DNA of 64,000 nucleotides from Prosopocoilus inquinatus (lineage: Eukaryota; Arthropoda; Insecta; Coleoptera; Lucanidae): contig CM069871.1 of NCBI GenBank assembly GCA_036172665.1, positions 8,370,001-8,434,000 on the forward strand, read 5' to 3'. The position numbers were made by a program, and so were the translations under genes. Numbering within the stretch: position 1 is the first letter of the stretch; each line of letters starts with the position of its first letter. Shown piece after piece: positions 35,601 through 46,520 of the stretch. The notes under the pieces were generated by a model, which had not been told where the DNA came from, made no database searches, and was given only the letters and a program-made list of their open reading frames with translations.

Positions 35601-36440
35601 GCTTCTTCTTTGGAGGTCGTGTCATTTCGCGGCGGCATTGCTTCGAATGTCACCATCGCCATGGAAATTTGTGTTGTTTTTGGATGCAATTTAAAGAAAA
35701 TCATTGCCTTGCCTGTGCAAAGACTCCTTGGACATAAAATGCGATTGGTCCTTCGATTGTAAATTAGAAGAGAAATCTGATTCGCTTGATGTAATTGACT
35801 GGCGATGAGTTTTTGACTGATTTCTTCCCCATTTTCTTCTATTCCGCTCTTTCGTTAAAGCGGCATTCCTTTTAGTTTGGTCTCTTGCTTCCTGGTCCTT
35901 ATTTTCTTGGAAATCGAAAAGAAAATTCCGTCTACTCTCCGCATCTTAGTTTCTTGGTTCCTCTACTTCTCCGCGTCTTAGTTTCGTCTTCTTGATGAGT
36001 TCTGTTTGGTATTTTCTAATTAATCACTCGTCATTTAATCTTCTGGAAAGTGCAAAATCCAAACCAATCCACCCCTTCTTACGAAAGTTTAAATTTTCTA
36101 AGTCTTTTCTTGTATTCCCAGTTTTTCTACTTCTTCTCGGCTTAGTTTTTTTCGTTTCGAAGAATTCTGTTTGGTATTTCCTGATTAATCACTTTTCATT
36201 TAATCTTCCGGGAAGTGTAAAATCTAAACCAATCCACCCCTTCTTCCGAAACTTTAAATTTTCCACGTCTTTTCTTGTTTTCCCAGTTTCTCTACTTCTT
36301 CTCGGTTTAGTTTTTTTTTCTTTTTGAAGAATTTGTCCTTTAATAAACTCTTGGATCTTCTTTCTCTTTTCTTTTTCTGGGAAGTGCAAGTGGTTTTCGA
36401 GCTTTTTCAGCTAAGGTAATTTTCGATCAAATCCTGGCCC
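32600..36440 (+). repeat. Complex pyrimidine-rich array with an embedded SINE fragment
   Basis: A long, uneven unit recurs with marker GGAGGTCGCGTCATTTGGCG (or a close variant) at 32,852, 33,773, 34,372, 34,865 and 35,612. Around it are AAGTGCAAATCGTTTTCGAG, CTTGCCTGTGCAAGACTC, GACATAAAATGCGATTGG and TCTTGCTTCCTGGTCCTTA. A shorter inner unit of about 155-165 bp (TTCTGTTTGGTATTTCCTAA and CCACCCCTTCTTCCGAAAC) repeats in between. About 70 bases of each long unit are the 3' part of the tRNA-like SINE intact at 36,480. Frames of 60-111 codons on both strands reflect the repeats. Confidence 0.9.
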
Positions 36441-36477
36441 TTCTCTTAGATATTAAAAAAAAAAACAACACGTTCTC

Positions 36478-36585
36478 GCCTTGGGCTGTCGATTGGCTTA
36501 GCGGTTTGCATTTTGGAGGTCGTGTCATTTGAGGGCGTGGGTTCGAATCCCACCATCGTCATGGAGATTTGTGTTGTTTTCGATC
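36478..36585 (+). mobile_element. tRNA-derived SINE within the array
   Basis: A perfect box A TGGCTTAGCGG lies at 36,494 and a perfect box B GGTTCGAATCC at 36,540-36,550, in tRNA order and spacing. They are followed by CACCATCGTCATGGAGATTT and GTGTTGT. The tail is related to that of the 7.2-kb SINE (CCATGG, TTTGTGTTGT). It is preceded by an A-rich run and sits in a copy of the array monomer. No clear poly-A tail or target-site duplication remains. Confidence 0.8.
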
Positions 36586-36663
36586 TTTTTTGGCTAAAGC
36601 GATTTTCAATCAAATCATCCGCCTGGTCCTTTTCTTAGAAATTGAAAAAAATTCACACCTCTC

Positions 36664-36780
36664 TTTGGGCTGTCGAGTTGCTCGCTTAGCAGTTAGCATT
36701 CTGGAGTTCGTGTCATTTGACGGCGTGGGTTCAATTCTCACCATGACCATGGCGGTTTCTGTTGTCCCAGCTTCATTGAT
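36664..36780 (+). mobile_element. Second, decayed SINE copy 188 bp downstream
   Basis: It repeats GGGCTGTCGA, CGCTTAGCAGTTAGCATT, a box-B relic GGGTTCAATTCTC, then CACCATGACCATGGCGGTTT and CTGTTGTCCC. It lies one array monomer (about 188 bp) after the first copy, so it probably arose by duplication of SINE plus monomer rather than by a new insertion. Confidence 0.75.
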
Positions 36781-36799
36781 TAGATTAGTAACCGACTGA

Positions 36800-38595
36800 A
36801 ATTGTTATCGCCAAAAGACAACAACGAGTGGGGGACTGCGCAAAATCAAGTGGGCCTCCTCTCCTTCCATATCTTACTTTCTTCCTTTCGAAACACCCTA
36901 TTTAATTTCCAGGTTTTTCTCTTGCCCCTTAATCTTCATTTCTTTGGAAAGGGCAACTCCAATTCTTCTTTCAGTAGGTTTTGCTTCCAGTGTCTTTTCT
37001 TCTTCACTTTGTAGGACAGGATTTGTTCCTTTTCTTATCTCTTAGGTCTCAATCCTTATTGTTTTTCTGGAAAGTGCCAAATCTTTTTCGAGTTTCTTCA
37101 TCTATGATTATTTTTTCGGTCAATTCTTCCTCATTTTATTGATAATTGAAAAAAAAAAATATATACAATTCAACGCAGTTTTTGTTTTTTGTGTCTTTTC
37201 TTCTTTCTTTTTCACTTTGTGAGACTGGATTTACCATTACCTAATCCCTTGGGTATTTATCCTTATTTTTGGAGAAAAGCGCAAATCCTTTCCGAGCTTC
37301 TTCTGCTAAGATGCGGTCCGGTTAGCTTGTCCTTCTGGTCCTCAGTCCTTTTCTCAGAAATTGAAAAGTCATATATAAAGCCTTCTCTCCTTCCATTATT
37401 AGTTTCATCTTTAAATTTTGTTGCTGTATCGTTTTTTTTTAATTCTTGCCTTTATTTTCTGAGAAATTGCATAGTCTTTTCGTCCAGAATCCTTGATTTG
37501 TCTTCTCGTTTCTTTTTTATTCTCCACTTTGTGAAATTTAATTTTTTTTCTCTAATAATCCCATCTCTCTCAAATGACTTTGCTTTTCAAACTTTTCACG
37601 TTAAGATGATTTTAGGCTTGATTCCTCTTCTTGGTCTTCATGACTCCCTCGCTCCTTTTGCATTTCAATTTCTTCTTTTTGAAATACTCCGTTTTTCCAT
37701 TTTATTAATCTCTTGTCTAATCCTCTTTTTCTGGAATTGATCTCTTACCTTTTCATCTCTTCTGTTTCTTTTTCTGTTTCCTATTCACTTGAGATTTATG
37801 ATTTCCTAAACTTTTAGATCTTAATCTTTATTTATTTATTTATTTTTTTTTTTTTGAGAAAATGGCAAATGCAAATCCTTTTTCGAGCTTCTTCAGCTAA
37901 GATGATTTCTGGTTAGTTCAACCTCTTGGACCTCAGCCCTTCTCTTAGAAATTACGCTTTTTCTGCTTCCGTACTTTAGTTTCTTCTTTGTGAAGCGTTT
38001 CCTAAATAACTCTTGCCTCCGCTTTGTGGAATTGGATTTATTGTTTTCCTAAATTCTTGCGTCTTGACCTTTCTTTTTTAATCTCTCCCAAGATGATCTT
38101 GCCTTTCGAACTTTTTCTGTTAAGATTATTCTTGGCCATGTCGTCTTCCTGGTCCTCATTCCGCATTTTAGTTTCTTCTATTTGAAAAACTCCGTTTAAT
38201 TATTCTTTAATTTCTTGTCTTCTAATCCTTATTTTCTCTCTCTCTCTCTTCCAAACGGCTTTCAGAAGACTTTCCTTTTCAAGCTTTCCTTATCCAGATT
38301 ATTTTCAGCCATTTCGACAACTTTTTTTTGGAAAATCGTGTGAAAAATCCAGCGCCATCTCTACTTCCAAAAACTTCTACCGTCTTCTTCACTACATGGA
38401 ACTGGATTTGTCGTTTATTCCCAATCCCAAACCCATCTTAATCCTTGTTTTTATGGAAAGTGCAGCACAACATCATCTTTCCCAGGTTTTCCCTTTTCAA
38501 TCTGTTTTGGCTAAGATGATTTTCGGTCATTTCGACATTTTTTTTTCTTTTGGAGAATTTAATAATGCAAAATCCCACTTCGACTTTACGAGCTA
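36800..38595 (+). repeat. Highly diverged pyrimidine-rich array
   Basis: Recurring blocks are CTTTTTCGAGCTTCTTCAGC, TAAGATGATTTT, TTCCTGGTCCTCATT and TTCTGGAAAGTGC, in irregular order. The longest frame in the window (183 codons at 37,189-37,740) lies here. It is F/L/S-rich, matches the T+C richness of the strand and contains the repeats, so I do not call it a gene. Confidence 0.75.
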
Positions 38596-38675
38596 ATACA
38601 AAAAAGGTTTGATTTTTGAAACAAGCTTTTGCAAATGCCCTGCACCTCAGAGTATACTTAAGAACCATCCAGATT
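38596..38675 (+). repeat. 80-bp segment duplicated at 44,855-44,935
   Basis: Both copies read AATACAAAAAAG, GTTTGATTTTTGAAA, TTTTGCAAATGCCCTGCAC, then TTAAGAACC. Each sits at the downstream end of a pyrimidine-rich array, so it marks the same array boundary twice. Confidence 0.8.
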
Positions 38676-38689
38676 ACTTCTTGCCATTT

Positions 38690-39535
38690 TTATTAATGGA
38701 TTGAATTACGATTCATCTGCCAAATTAAATGTTGGCAGGAGGACTTGGCAAGCTAGCCCGGAAATTCCACCGCACCATTTTTCCCTTGTAGTTCATGGGA
38801 AGTACACTCTCGGAGAGTGCGGATGGATAATGCAGTTTTCACCTTGGCCCTGAGTGAAACAACTCCGTGGATTTTTCCTCTTAAAAAGATAAAAGTGCAT
38901 CCTCATCATACAAAGGCCTCGGTAAACAAATTTGCACCGTGTGAACCATACCTAAATATCTTAAGCAGAATTTTTACCATGGCAATTGTAAACAGCGCGT
39001 ATTCGTTTGTATAAATAAACTTAAATACACCTGACCACTCCAAACGCAAAGTAAATAAATACCTTCCTGTGGTGTTCGGCCTTCTATTTATGCGCAAGCC
39101 TTAGACCTTAGAGAATCAGTAGCGCAGATGCGGGGAGGGAAGAATCCGTCTAGAACTCCTCCAGAAGTACACACACACATACGTGCAACTGCTAGAGAAG
39201 TCGTTGTTAATTCACGACATATTTATTGCGTTCTAGTCTTGGATTGTGGATAAACTTGTTCTTAATTACAAGACTGCGGGAGCGGCTCGATATCGTTTAC
39301 GAATATATTATAAATAACGCCTTATTTATTATTTACACTGGTTGTTTCGTAACAGAAATCAATGAAATTACTGTTTTCAATAAAACAGTCTTCAACTTCA
39401 ACTTCAGCACAGAAACACCAAATCCAGAGAATGCGAAAAGATACTTTTCATGACTGATTATGAGCTTACAAGTAACTTGTAAATAAGATTCAGTTGATGG
39501 CATTGCTTATAAAATGAATAAAAAAAGAAGGCACA
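38690..39535. other. Unique non-coding stretch
   Basis: No gene recognised. CTCTCGGAGAGTGCGG near 38,806 is a small partial palindrome. Short frames on both strands overlap and have no recognisable content. Confidence 0.45.
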
Positions 39536-40790
39536 GGAAGAATTCAAGTTCCTAAAATACAACAATACAATAGGCCATCACCAAAAACCTTTCAGATGGA
39601 GAAATTGCGACAATTGTAATTTGTACGAAAATAGAAAGAAATAGTCGCAAACCCGGGCCAGAACGTCGAGGACGAGGCTGAGATAAACTCATGTGAGTTT
39701 TCTGTCCTCCAACGCCCTATCAAAACCGGCGATGTATCATGCTCGATCCAATAAAAGTGTGTACCATCCTTTAGGGCTGACATACAATTTAGGGCAAAGC
39801 CACTCTCAGACAACACCAACAGGCGCAGGGGCGCCACAAGTTCACTGCATGGATTATAGACACGTCGCAAATCAATAAAGCCAAAACTGCCCTTTCAAAG
39901 TGTAGAAGGGGTTGCCCGAAAGCATGCAAAGCATCGTCACAACAACATCAGGACCTAACAAATAAAAGCTGACGTAAAGGAAACCAACAGCATGAAAGGT
40001 CAAGTGTGAGTGCAAATTAATCTTTCCGTCGAAATATATACGTATACAAAAAATTGCAGTTCACACGACCTTATCACGAAAAAAGATTTTACGACCATCT
40101 AGACAACGTTTTAATATAAACAATTTAAGCTGTTTGCACGGAAAACTCGAAGTGTACCAGCGGACGCTTGCAAAATATGATGCAGTTATATCAAAAAATA
40201 GAAACTCCGGACGAGATTGTACGCTTAAGACAATAAAAGAAACTCCGACACATCGAGAACTATCATTCAAATTATAACAGACAATCAATTCTTCACTCTT
40301 GGAATCATCATAATTGCTGCCCTGTTAAGGATAGAAGTCGTATCTGACAAAATCATTGATTGCTTCGAGTTGTTTGCTCATTTAGTGTAAAATTTATTTT
40401 GCCACTAAATTGCTAAAAGCAGAATCTAATAAGCCAGAACAAGTAAGTCATGTACGCGTCATAAGCCAAGCAAGTAGGTTTCGTGACGCTGCAAATTTGC
40501 GTAATGTAGATACGACTTCTATGATTAACAGCGTAGTACACGATGACTTATAGTGTATTCTGAAACGTATCCGAAAAGTTTTCTTGGCTTGCACCACGAT
40601 AGTCGTGAGCGTGGGACCATTGGCGTTATAAAAATCCAATTATTTTTGCGACAGGGACGATGGATGACGAAAACTTATTTTTATTACAGTAAAGGCGGAC
40701 GCGATAGGCGCGGCATGAAACGTTTCCCACACAATTCCAGTCAGCACCGTCTAATCATTACAACAACAACAACAGGGCCAAATGTGATGC
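39536..40790 (+). repeat. Diverged composite of the 785-bp and 487-bp families
   Basis: From about 40,015 to 40,260 blocks match the 785-bp unit in order: CCGTCGAAATAT, TGCAGTTCACA, AAAAATAGAAACTCCG and CATCGAGAA. From about 40,680 to 40,760, GGCGGACGCGATAGG, GCGGCATGAAACG and TTTCCCACACA match the 487-bp unit. The copy is single and much diverged. The 92-codon minus-strand frame at 39,592-39,870 is unrecognised. Confidence 0.5.
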
Positions 40791-41801
40791 AAACTTGATA
40801 CACAGGGTGTTCCCTGAAGAGGGCGTAATAAGTTGACCCCTTAAAAAGTGGCGTTGACGGAAACTTTTTTTTTAATTTGATTAATTGACGTCATGCTTAA
40901 AAAACCATATCGCGCTTTACATGAAAGTGTCCCAAACTGTTGATTCTTCACGATGTACAAGAGCGTATTGTAAAAATTTTATTACAGTCTCAGAAAATGA
41001 AAGATGATACCTGGATCTACTGAGATTTGAGGTCAATGCGTTGGCCCTTCAGAGAAAATTGTACATCAGCAGATGATTGGTTTTGAGTTGACCAGGAAAC
41101 TCTTCTCCTCGGGATGGAACGAGAAGAAATAAAAATTACGAGAGCTTGGCCCATAAAGATAGAAGGAGAAAAAAGCTTCGAATTCTTAGATTTGAAAGCC
41201 AAGTTACAATGGAAGGCTAACAAGTTAGATTGTGAGACAAAAATTTACGAAAAGAGAAGGAGAGAAACAAGGAACACATTATTCAAGGTCGTATTCGTGT
41301 TAAAGATGAAAACCGTACGAATACAGATGGGATAGAATAACTAACGTCGACTTAAAAAGAAGGGAGAAGGACCAAATGGAAGGTTCTCGTTTAATTAAAC
41401 GAATGTGGAAAGCTGATTTAATGCCTAAAAGCAACAAAACTGAAGACATCGCAATTAAACAAGGGCAGAAAAGGGGGCAAACTGGAGCGAAAATAATTAA
41501 TATGAGAGTCTTGCAAAAGAATGAATCGTGAAGTGTTTAAAAGATTTGAAATTTGGTCCTTCAATTCATTTCGATTTGTTTTTATTTGAAGCTCGTTGTT
41601 CAATGGTTCAAGTCGACGAGTTCCTTGAAACAGCACGTACTGTTTACCAAAAAAAGAAAAAAAAAGAAAACAACAGATTTGTGCCAATATCGCGAAACAT
41701 TGCTGCTTGCAGCGAACGAAATTCGTTTTGCAAAAACAAACGAAACCCAACGCTCTTACATAACCCACCTGCACGCCCAAAGAATACATAATGCGCCTGG
41801 C

Positions 41802-41834
<33 letters not shown>

Positions 41835-42375
41835 CACGAGACCCTGAAGGTAAGGCACAAAATCAAACAATCGACTTGCTTTTTTCGCACTCCTCACACA
41901 TTATGAATGTGGTGTGGTTAAAGCTTCCAGGAATTCTTTGAATATGCATGATCTCCTCGTTCAGTTCTGCTCTGCAGTTAATCCTATTGATGTATTATTA
42001 CAGGCGAAAAAAAAAAAACAAGACACAACAATAGCAGAAGTATAATAAGTCAAAGTGTGAATGACAATCAAGTGTAGGATTTTAACATGTTTTTTGAAAA
42101 CGCTTGCATCATCTCCATGGTTCGTACATGACTTGTCTGAATGACTTCTTAAATATTTATTTGAACTGTTTGAGAGACAGCCAAAAGATTCCAGGTATTA
42201 ATTCCAAGGATGACGAAAAATTGCTGCTTATAAGGGCCCGACGAATTCAAGTCGTTTGATTAACTGCCTATCCTTTTGAATTTAAGAAATTACATTGAAC
42301 CAAACAAGTCACTGTTTGGTTCAGGTGACCATACTCCTCGATTTTGGCAGAATTTTGGTGGGACAGTCCCGCGTT
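40791..42375. other. Non-coding, with GA microsatellite and small hairpin
   Basis: CACAGGGTGTTCCCTGAAG near 40,801 is a likely transposon edge without a visible partner. (GA)n lies at 41,808-41,834. TGAACCAAACA and TGTTTGGTTCA form a perfect 11-bp stem at about 42,296-42,323. The 73-codon K/E-rich frame at 41,114-41,335 and the overlapping frames at 41,418-41,906 on both strands are unrecognised and partly microsatellite-encoded. Confidence 0.45.
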
Positions 42376-42377
42376 GT

Positions 42378-42585
42378 TCAACAACTAATACTTTGCTCTA
42401 ATTTCTGTACAAAAACGACGTCCTCCCTCTCTCTTCCTCCGAAAAATAGTTTGATTTTTGGTATTTCATAGGTGAGTAACCAAAAGCAAAGCTATTTTGT
42501 TTGGTTTTGTTGATTTACTATGATGACTTTCCTGACAAAATGACGGATGTATGAAATGAAATCGACGAAACGATCTTTCAGAACA
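42378..42585 (+). repeat. Left flank copy bracketing an array
   Basis: ACTTTGCTCTAATTTCTGTA, then AAATAGTTTGATTTTTGGTA, GGTTTTGTTGAT and ATCGACGAAACG, match 45,012-45,235 in order. The two copies are in the same direction and enclose the array at 42.6-44.7 kb and its trailing segment. Confidence 0.8.
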
Positions 42586-44850
42586 GTTTGCCTTTTTCTG
42601 CTGAGATGATTTTTCGCCAACTCGTCCTCCTAGTCTTCATTTCCTTGGAAAGTGAAAATGTAACTCCATCGTTCTTTCCGTATTTTAGCTTCTTTGAAGT
42701 AGCAGGGTTTTTTGATTCTAAAAACGAATTGTTTGCGCTCGTTATTTGGTTGCCTTGCCTGTGCGCTATACAATTGGGACATAAAATGCGCGATTGGTCC
42801 TTTGTAAATTAGAAAAAAAAATTGATTCTGTTGATGTAATTGATTGGTGGTGAGTTTTGGGCTATTTTTTCCTTTTATTTCCTTCCACTACAATCTATTT
42901 TTTTTTTTAATTTTAATCTCACCTCCTAAAGTAGTCCTCATTTCCTTAGAAAATGAAAATAAAATTCCAGCTTTCTTTTCATATCTTAGTTTCTGCTTTT
43001 TGCTCTTTCCTAAGTGATCCCTTCCCTTGTCGTGTCTTTTGTTCATTTTTTCTTTACCTTTCACTTTGTGCGACTGGAATTATCATTTCCTGATCACTCT
43101 TGGGGCTTAATCCTTATTTTTTGAGATCTGGGATGAGTTTTGGGCTTATTTTTTGTATTTCCTTCTATTCCACTCTACTGTTATTTGAACACTTTTTTTT
43201 TTATTTTAGTTTCTCGCCCCTAAGTTGTCCTCATTTCTTTAGAAAGTGAAAATAAAATTCCATCTCTCTTTCCATCTCTTAGTTTTTAGCTTTTTGAAGC
43301 AAACTGTCTTATATTTCCTTATTGATCCCTTCCCTCTCGATCTCTTTTCTGTTTCTTTTCTTTTTTCTTCTTCACTATGTGAGGCTGGATTTACCGTTTC
43401 CTAAACTCTTGGATCTTAATCTTTATTTTTTTTTAGAAGAAAAGTGCAAATTCTTTTCGGGCTTCTTTAGCTATGATGATTTTCCGTTAGTTTACCCTCT
43501 TGGTCCTCGGCCATTCTCTTAGAAATTACGCTTTCTCTCTTTCCGTACCTTGGTTCCTGTCCTTCTATAGTTTTTTGAGAAAAATGCGAATTCTCTTCGA
43601 GCTTTTTCAGCCAATATGATTTTTTGGTTAGTTCATCCTCTTGGTTCTCAATCCTTCTCTTATAAATTACTCTTTCTTTCCGTGCTTGAGTTTCTTCTTT
43701 TTGAAGCATTCCCTAAATAACTCTTGCCTCTTAACGGGCTCGGGCTCATTTTCCCGAAAAGGGCAAAGTTCAACCCCATCTCTTCTTCCAGAATCTTTGG
43801 TTTGCCATCGCTTCTTTTTTATTCACCGCTTCGTGGAATCGGATATTTTTTTTTTCCCCTAAGTTCTTGCGTCTTGACCTTTCTTTTTTAATCTCAACAC
43901 TGTCTCTTCCAAGAAGAATTTGCCTTTCGAACTTTTTCTGCTAAGATGAGTTCTCGCCAATTCGTCCTCCTGGTCCTCATTTCCTTGGAAAATGAAAATG
44001 TAACTCCGTCGCTCCTTCCGTTTTCTGGTTTCTTCTGTTCGAGACACTCCGGATTATCATCTCTTGTCATCCCTTATGGCCCAATCCTCATTTTCTGGGA
44101 AAGTATGAAGTTCGAGTACCTCCAGAAGTTTTTAACATCCGTGTCTTTTCTTCTTTCTGTTTACTTGGGGTGGGGTTGGATTTATCGTTTATATGAGACC
44201 GCCATTTCCAAACGCCTTCCAGAAGAGACTTCCCTTTTCGAGCTTTCCTAGCTGAGATGACTTTCAGCCATTCAGTTTTTTTTTTTTTGAAAATCGGATG
44301 CAAAATCCAGCGCCATCTTTTGCTATCCTCTTCACTACATGGAATTGGATTTGCCGTTTATTCTCAAACCCTTGTAGCTTAATCCTTATTTTCTTGGAAA
44401 GTACAGGACAACATCGTCTCTCCTAGTTTTTCCCTTTTGAAGCTGTTTTGGCTAAGACGATTTTCGGCCATTTCGCAATTCTTTTTTGGAAATTTGAATA
44501 ATGCAAAATCTCCCAGGTTTTCCCTTTTCTAGCTATTTTGGCTAAAATAATTTTCAGCCATCTCGCCATTCTTTTTTTTGGAAATTTGAATAATGCAAAA
44601 TCTGCTCCATCTCTTCTTCCACAATTTTTTACTGCCTTGTGGAACTGGATTTGTCGCTAGGAGATGTCAGTGCAACCGTTCATATCTAGATGGCAGGCCT
44701 GCATTTTTTTTTGCAAATCCAAAAATGTTTGATTTGAATCAGGTGTGATCGTTGGATTCACAGGTTGGGTTCAAGGTCGTCACACCACCTTATTCCAGAG
44801 AGAATAGAATTGGAAATCATTCAAACGCTTCGAGCTGAACGGGACCTCTC
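42586..44850 (+). repeat. Second pyrimidine-rich array, kin of 32.6-38.6 kb
   Basis: CTGAGATGATTTTTCGCCAA, CTCATTTCCTTAGAAAATG, GGATTTACCGTTTCCTAAA, CTTGGTCCTCGGCCATT and TTTTCGAGC blocks recur irregularly and are shared with 36.8-38.6 kb. TTGCCTGTGCGCTATACAA and GACATAAAATGCGCGATTGG near 42,750-42,800 match the 33-35 kb units. A short doubled block (TTTTGGCTAAGACGATTTTC near 44,447 and a variant near 44,526) shows local duplication. Confidence 0.8.
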
Positions 44851-44854
44851 TCTT

Positions 44855-44935
44855 GACAAATACAAAAAAGTTTGATTTTTGAAATAAGGTTTTTGCAAAT
44901 GCCCTGCACGTCAGAATATGCTTAAGAACCTTCAA
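44855..44935 (+). repeat. Second copy of the 38,596 boundary segment
   Basis: It matches 38,596-38,675 with scattered changes, including GTTTGATTTTTGAAAT and TTTTGCAAATGCCCTGCAC. See the earlier copy for context. Confidence 0.8.
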
Positions 44936-45011
44936 GGTTAGTCCTTGTCCTCGTGTCATCGTCTGGTTTGACGTCGTCATACGTTATTACAGAGAGAATA
45001 GGAAATCAATC

Positions 45012-45235
45012 AACTAGTACTTTGCTCTAATTTCTGTACAAAGATCACGTCCCCTAATCTGTTTCTCTTTCTCTCTCCTCAAAAAGTAGTTTGTTTTTTT
45101 TAGCATTTCATTGGCAAGTACTCTTTAAAATAAAATAAGTTACTTTGCGGGTTTTGTTGATCTATCTACTGTTTTGATGACAGAGTGACGGAGCTATTAT
45201 AGATCGACGAAACGCTTCTCAGATCACTCTTGTTT
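45012..45235 (+). repeat. Right flank copy bracketing an array
   Basis: It matches 42,378-42,585: CTTTGCTCTAATTTCTGTAC, AAAAGTAGTTTG, GGGTTTTGTTGATCTA and ATCGACGAAACG. Insertions of CT-rich and A-rich sequence separate the matching blocks. Confidence 0.8.
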
Positions 45236-45730
45236 TTTCTTTTTTTTTTTTTTCGTCTCGATGTCACTTTTATTTTCGATAAGCCTGGAGGCACAACAAC
45301 AAACCAATTTACATTCGGATTATGTTTGTTTTTACGCAAAGTGCCTGGGCTGCAAGATAACGCGTTCGTTGGTGCGATTATAATAAAAAAAAAATTCCGA
45401 TAAATTCATGCGGTAATCTAAATGTTTCATTTACGTTATTTATTTGTTATTTAATTATGTATATTACAGGCTCGTTACACAACCGACGGAGATTTAAACC
45501 TAGCGATTACATAATTAATTGCTCTATTTTTATTCGCGCTCTGACGTCCATTGTCGACACGATTTGGAAATTCGAGTTGGGGAGAGAAGAGACGACCAAC
45601 AAACTCGTCGTAAATTATTGATTTGATCAGAAGAATTGTAATAATCAGCGTGATCAAATATACAGTGCGATACAAAACTGAATACACTATCACTGACGAC
45701 CCCGCCAGTACGCTATGAGCCCTAATCCCT
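45236..45730. other. Unique non-coding stretch
   Basis: No gene or clear repeat. Poly-T and poly-A runs lie near 45,238 and 45,385. The 72-codon minus-strand frame is unrecognised. Confidence 0.45.
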
Positions 45731-45970
45731 AATTGAAGACCATAACTTCAAGTGGGTCTAAGTGCCAAAAAGATGTTTAGAAGTTATTAAGAAAACTGAT
45801 TTACTAAATCTTAAACGCACATACAAATATCGCCAGCTGTGGTTGATTTATTACACTTTTTATTTAGCCATTGGTACATAGACCATTTTGCATGACATTG
45901 GGCTTTGCCCATAGACCCATTTGCTATGAAAATATCAATTTTTAATTTTTTGGCACTTAGGTCTTCAATT
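45731..45970. mobile_element. Possible 240-bp inverted-repeat element
   Basis: AATTGAAGACC begins the stretch and GGTCTTCAATT ends it. TAAGTGCCAAAAA near 45,761 faces TTTTTTGGCACTTA near 45,947. The left arm has an extra insert of about 17 bases. The middle holds GGGCTTTGCCC, a perfect small palindrome. No target-site duplication is clear. Confidence 0.55.
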
Positions 45971-45974
45971 CTAA

Positions 45975-46520
45975 ATCAAAAAAGGAAGCCGGGAGGCTTT
46001 CCCCAGTAAATGAATTATCTTGCTTTTATGAAATGATACCAAACCATAAAAAAATCTGCGAAAAGATTGATTTGTTGTCCTTTCAGCGCGAGTGAACGCG
46101 GCAGAAAATATTTGCAGATGGATCGAATGAACGATAAAGAGCGTTTGTGTGTCAATATTTTGACGAAATCGAACTCCCGTCGCGCCGATCGGTTTTCCCA
46201 ACTTCACGACTCGCCTCTGGTCCCGTTGGCATTTCAAAAATAGAGCTGCTCCAATAAAATATTTATATTAAAATCATATGCTGGAAGGAAGGAGTATTTT
46301 TTTTTCGAATGACTCAACAACATCCATCCGCGTTTTCGTATTTATTTACGTAATCTCTACTTTGCGCCGCCGCCGGCTGCGCCCGTTGAAGTGACTTGAT
46401 TGGCGCAAACCGTGTGTATCTACGTTTCTTTTTTTTTATACGTGTGTGAGTGTGTTTAGTCAAGGTTATTGTTGTAAGTAAGTAAGTAAGTAACATTACG
46501 CTGGGACAAAAATGTGCCAC
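45975..46520. other. Unique non-coding with GTAA microsatellite
   Basis: (GTAA)n lies at about 46,473-46,493. GCGCCGCCGCCGGCTGCG near 46,364 is a brief GC-rich patch. No gene recognised. Confidence 0.5.

Noticed and set aside
36478..36585. A functional tRNA gene at the intact A and B boxes
   Set aside because: The sequence between the boxes does not give a standard anticodon arm, and the 3' part continues as SINE body shared with other copies.
37189..37740. 183-codon plus-strand frame, the longest in the window
   Set aside because: It is dominated by F, L and S, follows the T+C richness of the strand and contains the diverged array blocks. No domain, start context or splice signal is visible.
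41418..41906. Long overlapping frames on both strands (159 and 117 codons)
   Set aside because: They include a GA/CT microsatellite giving ER or LS runs. Two opposed frames over the same DNA and no recognisable domain argue against either.
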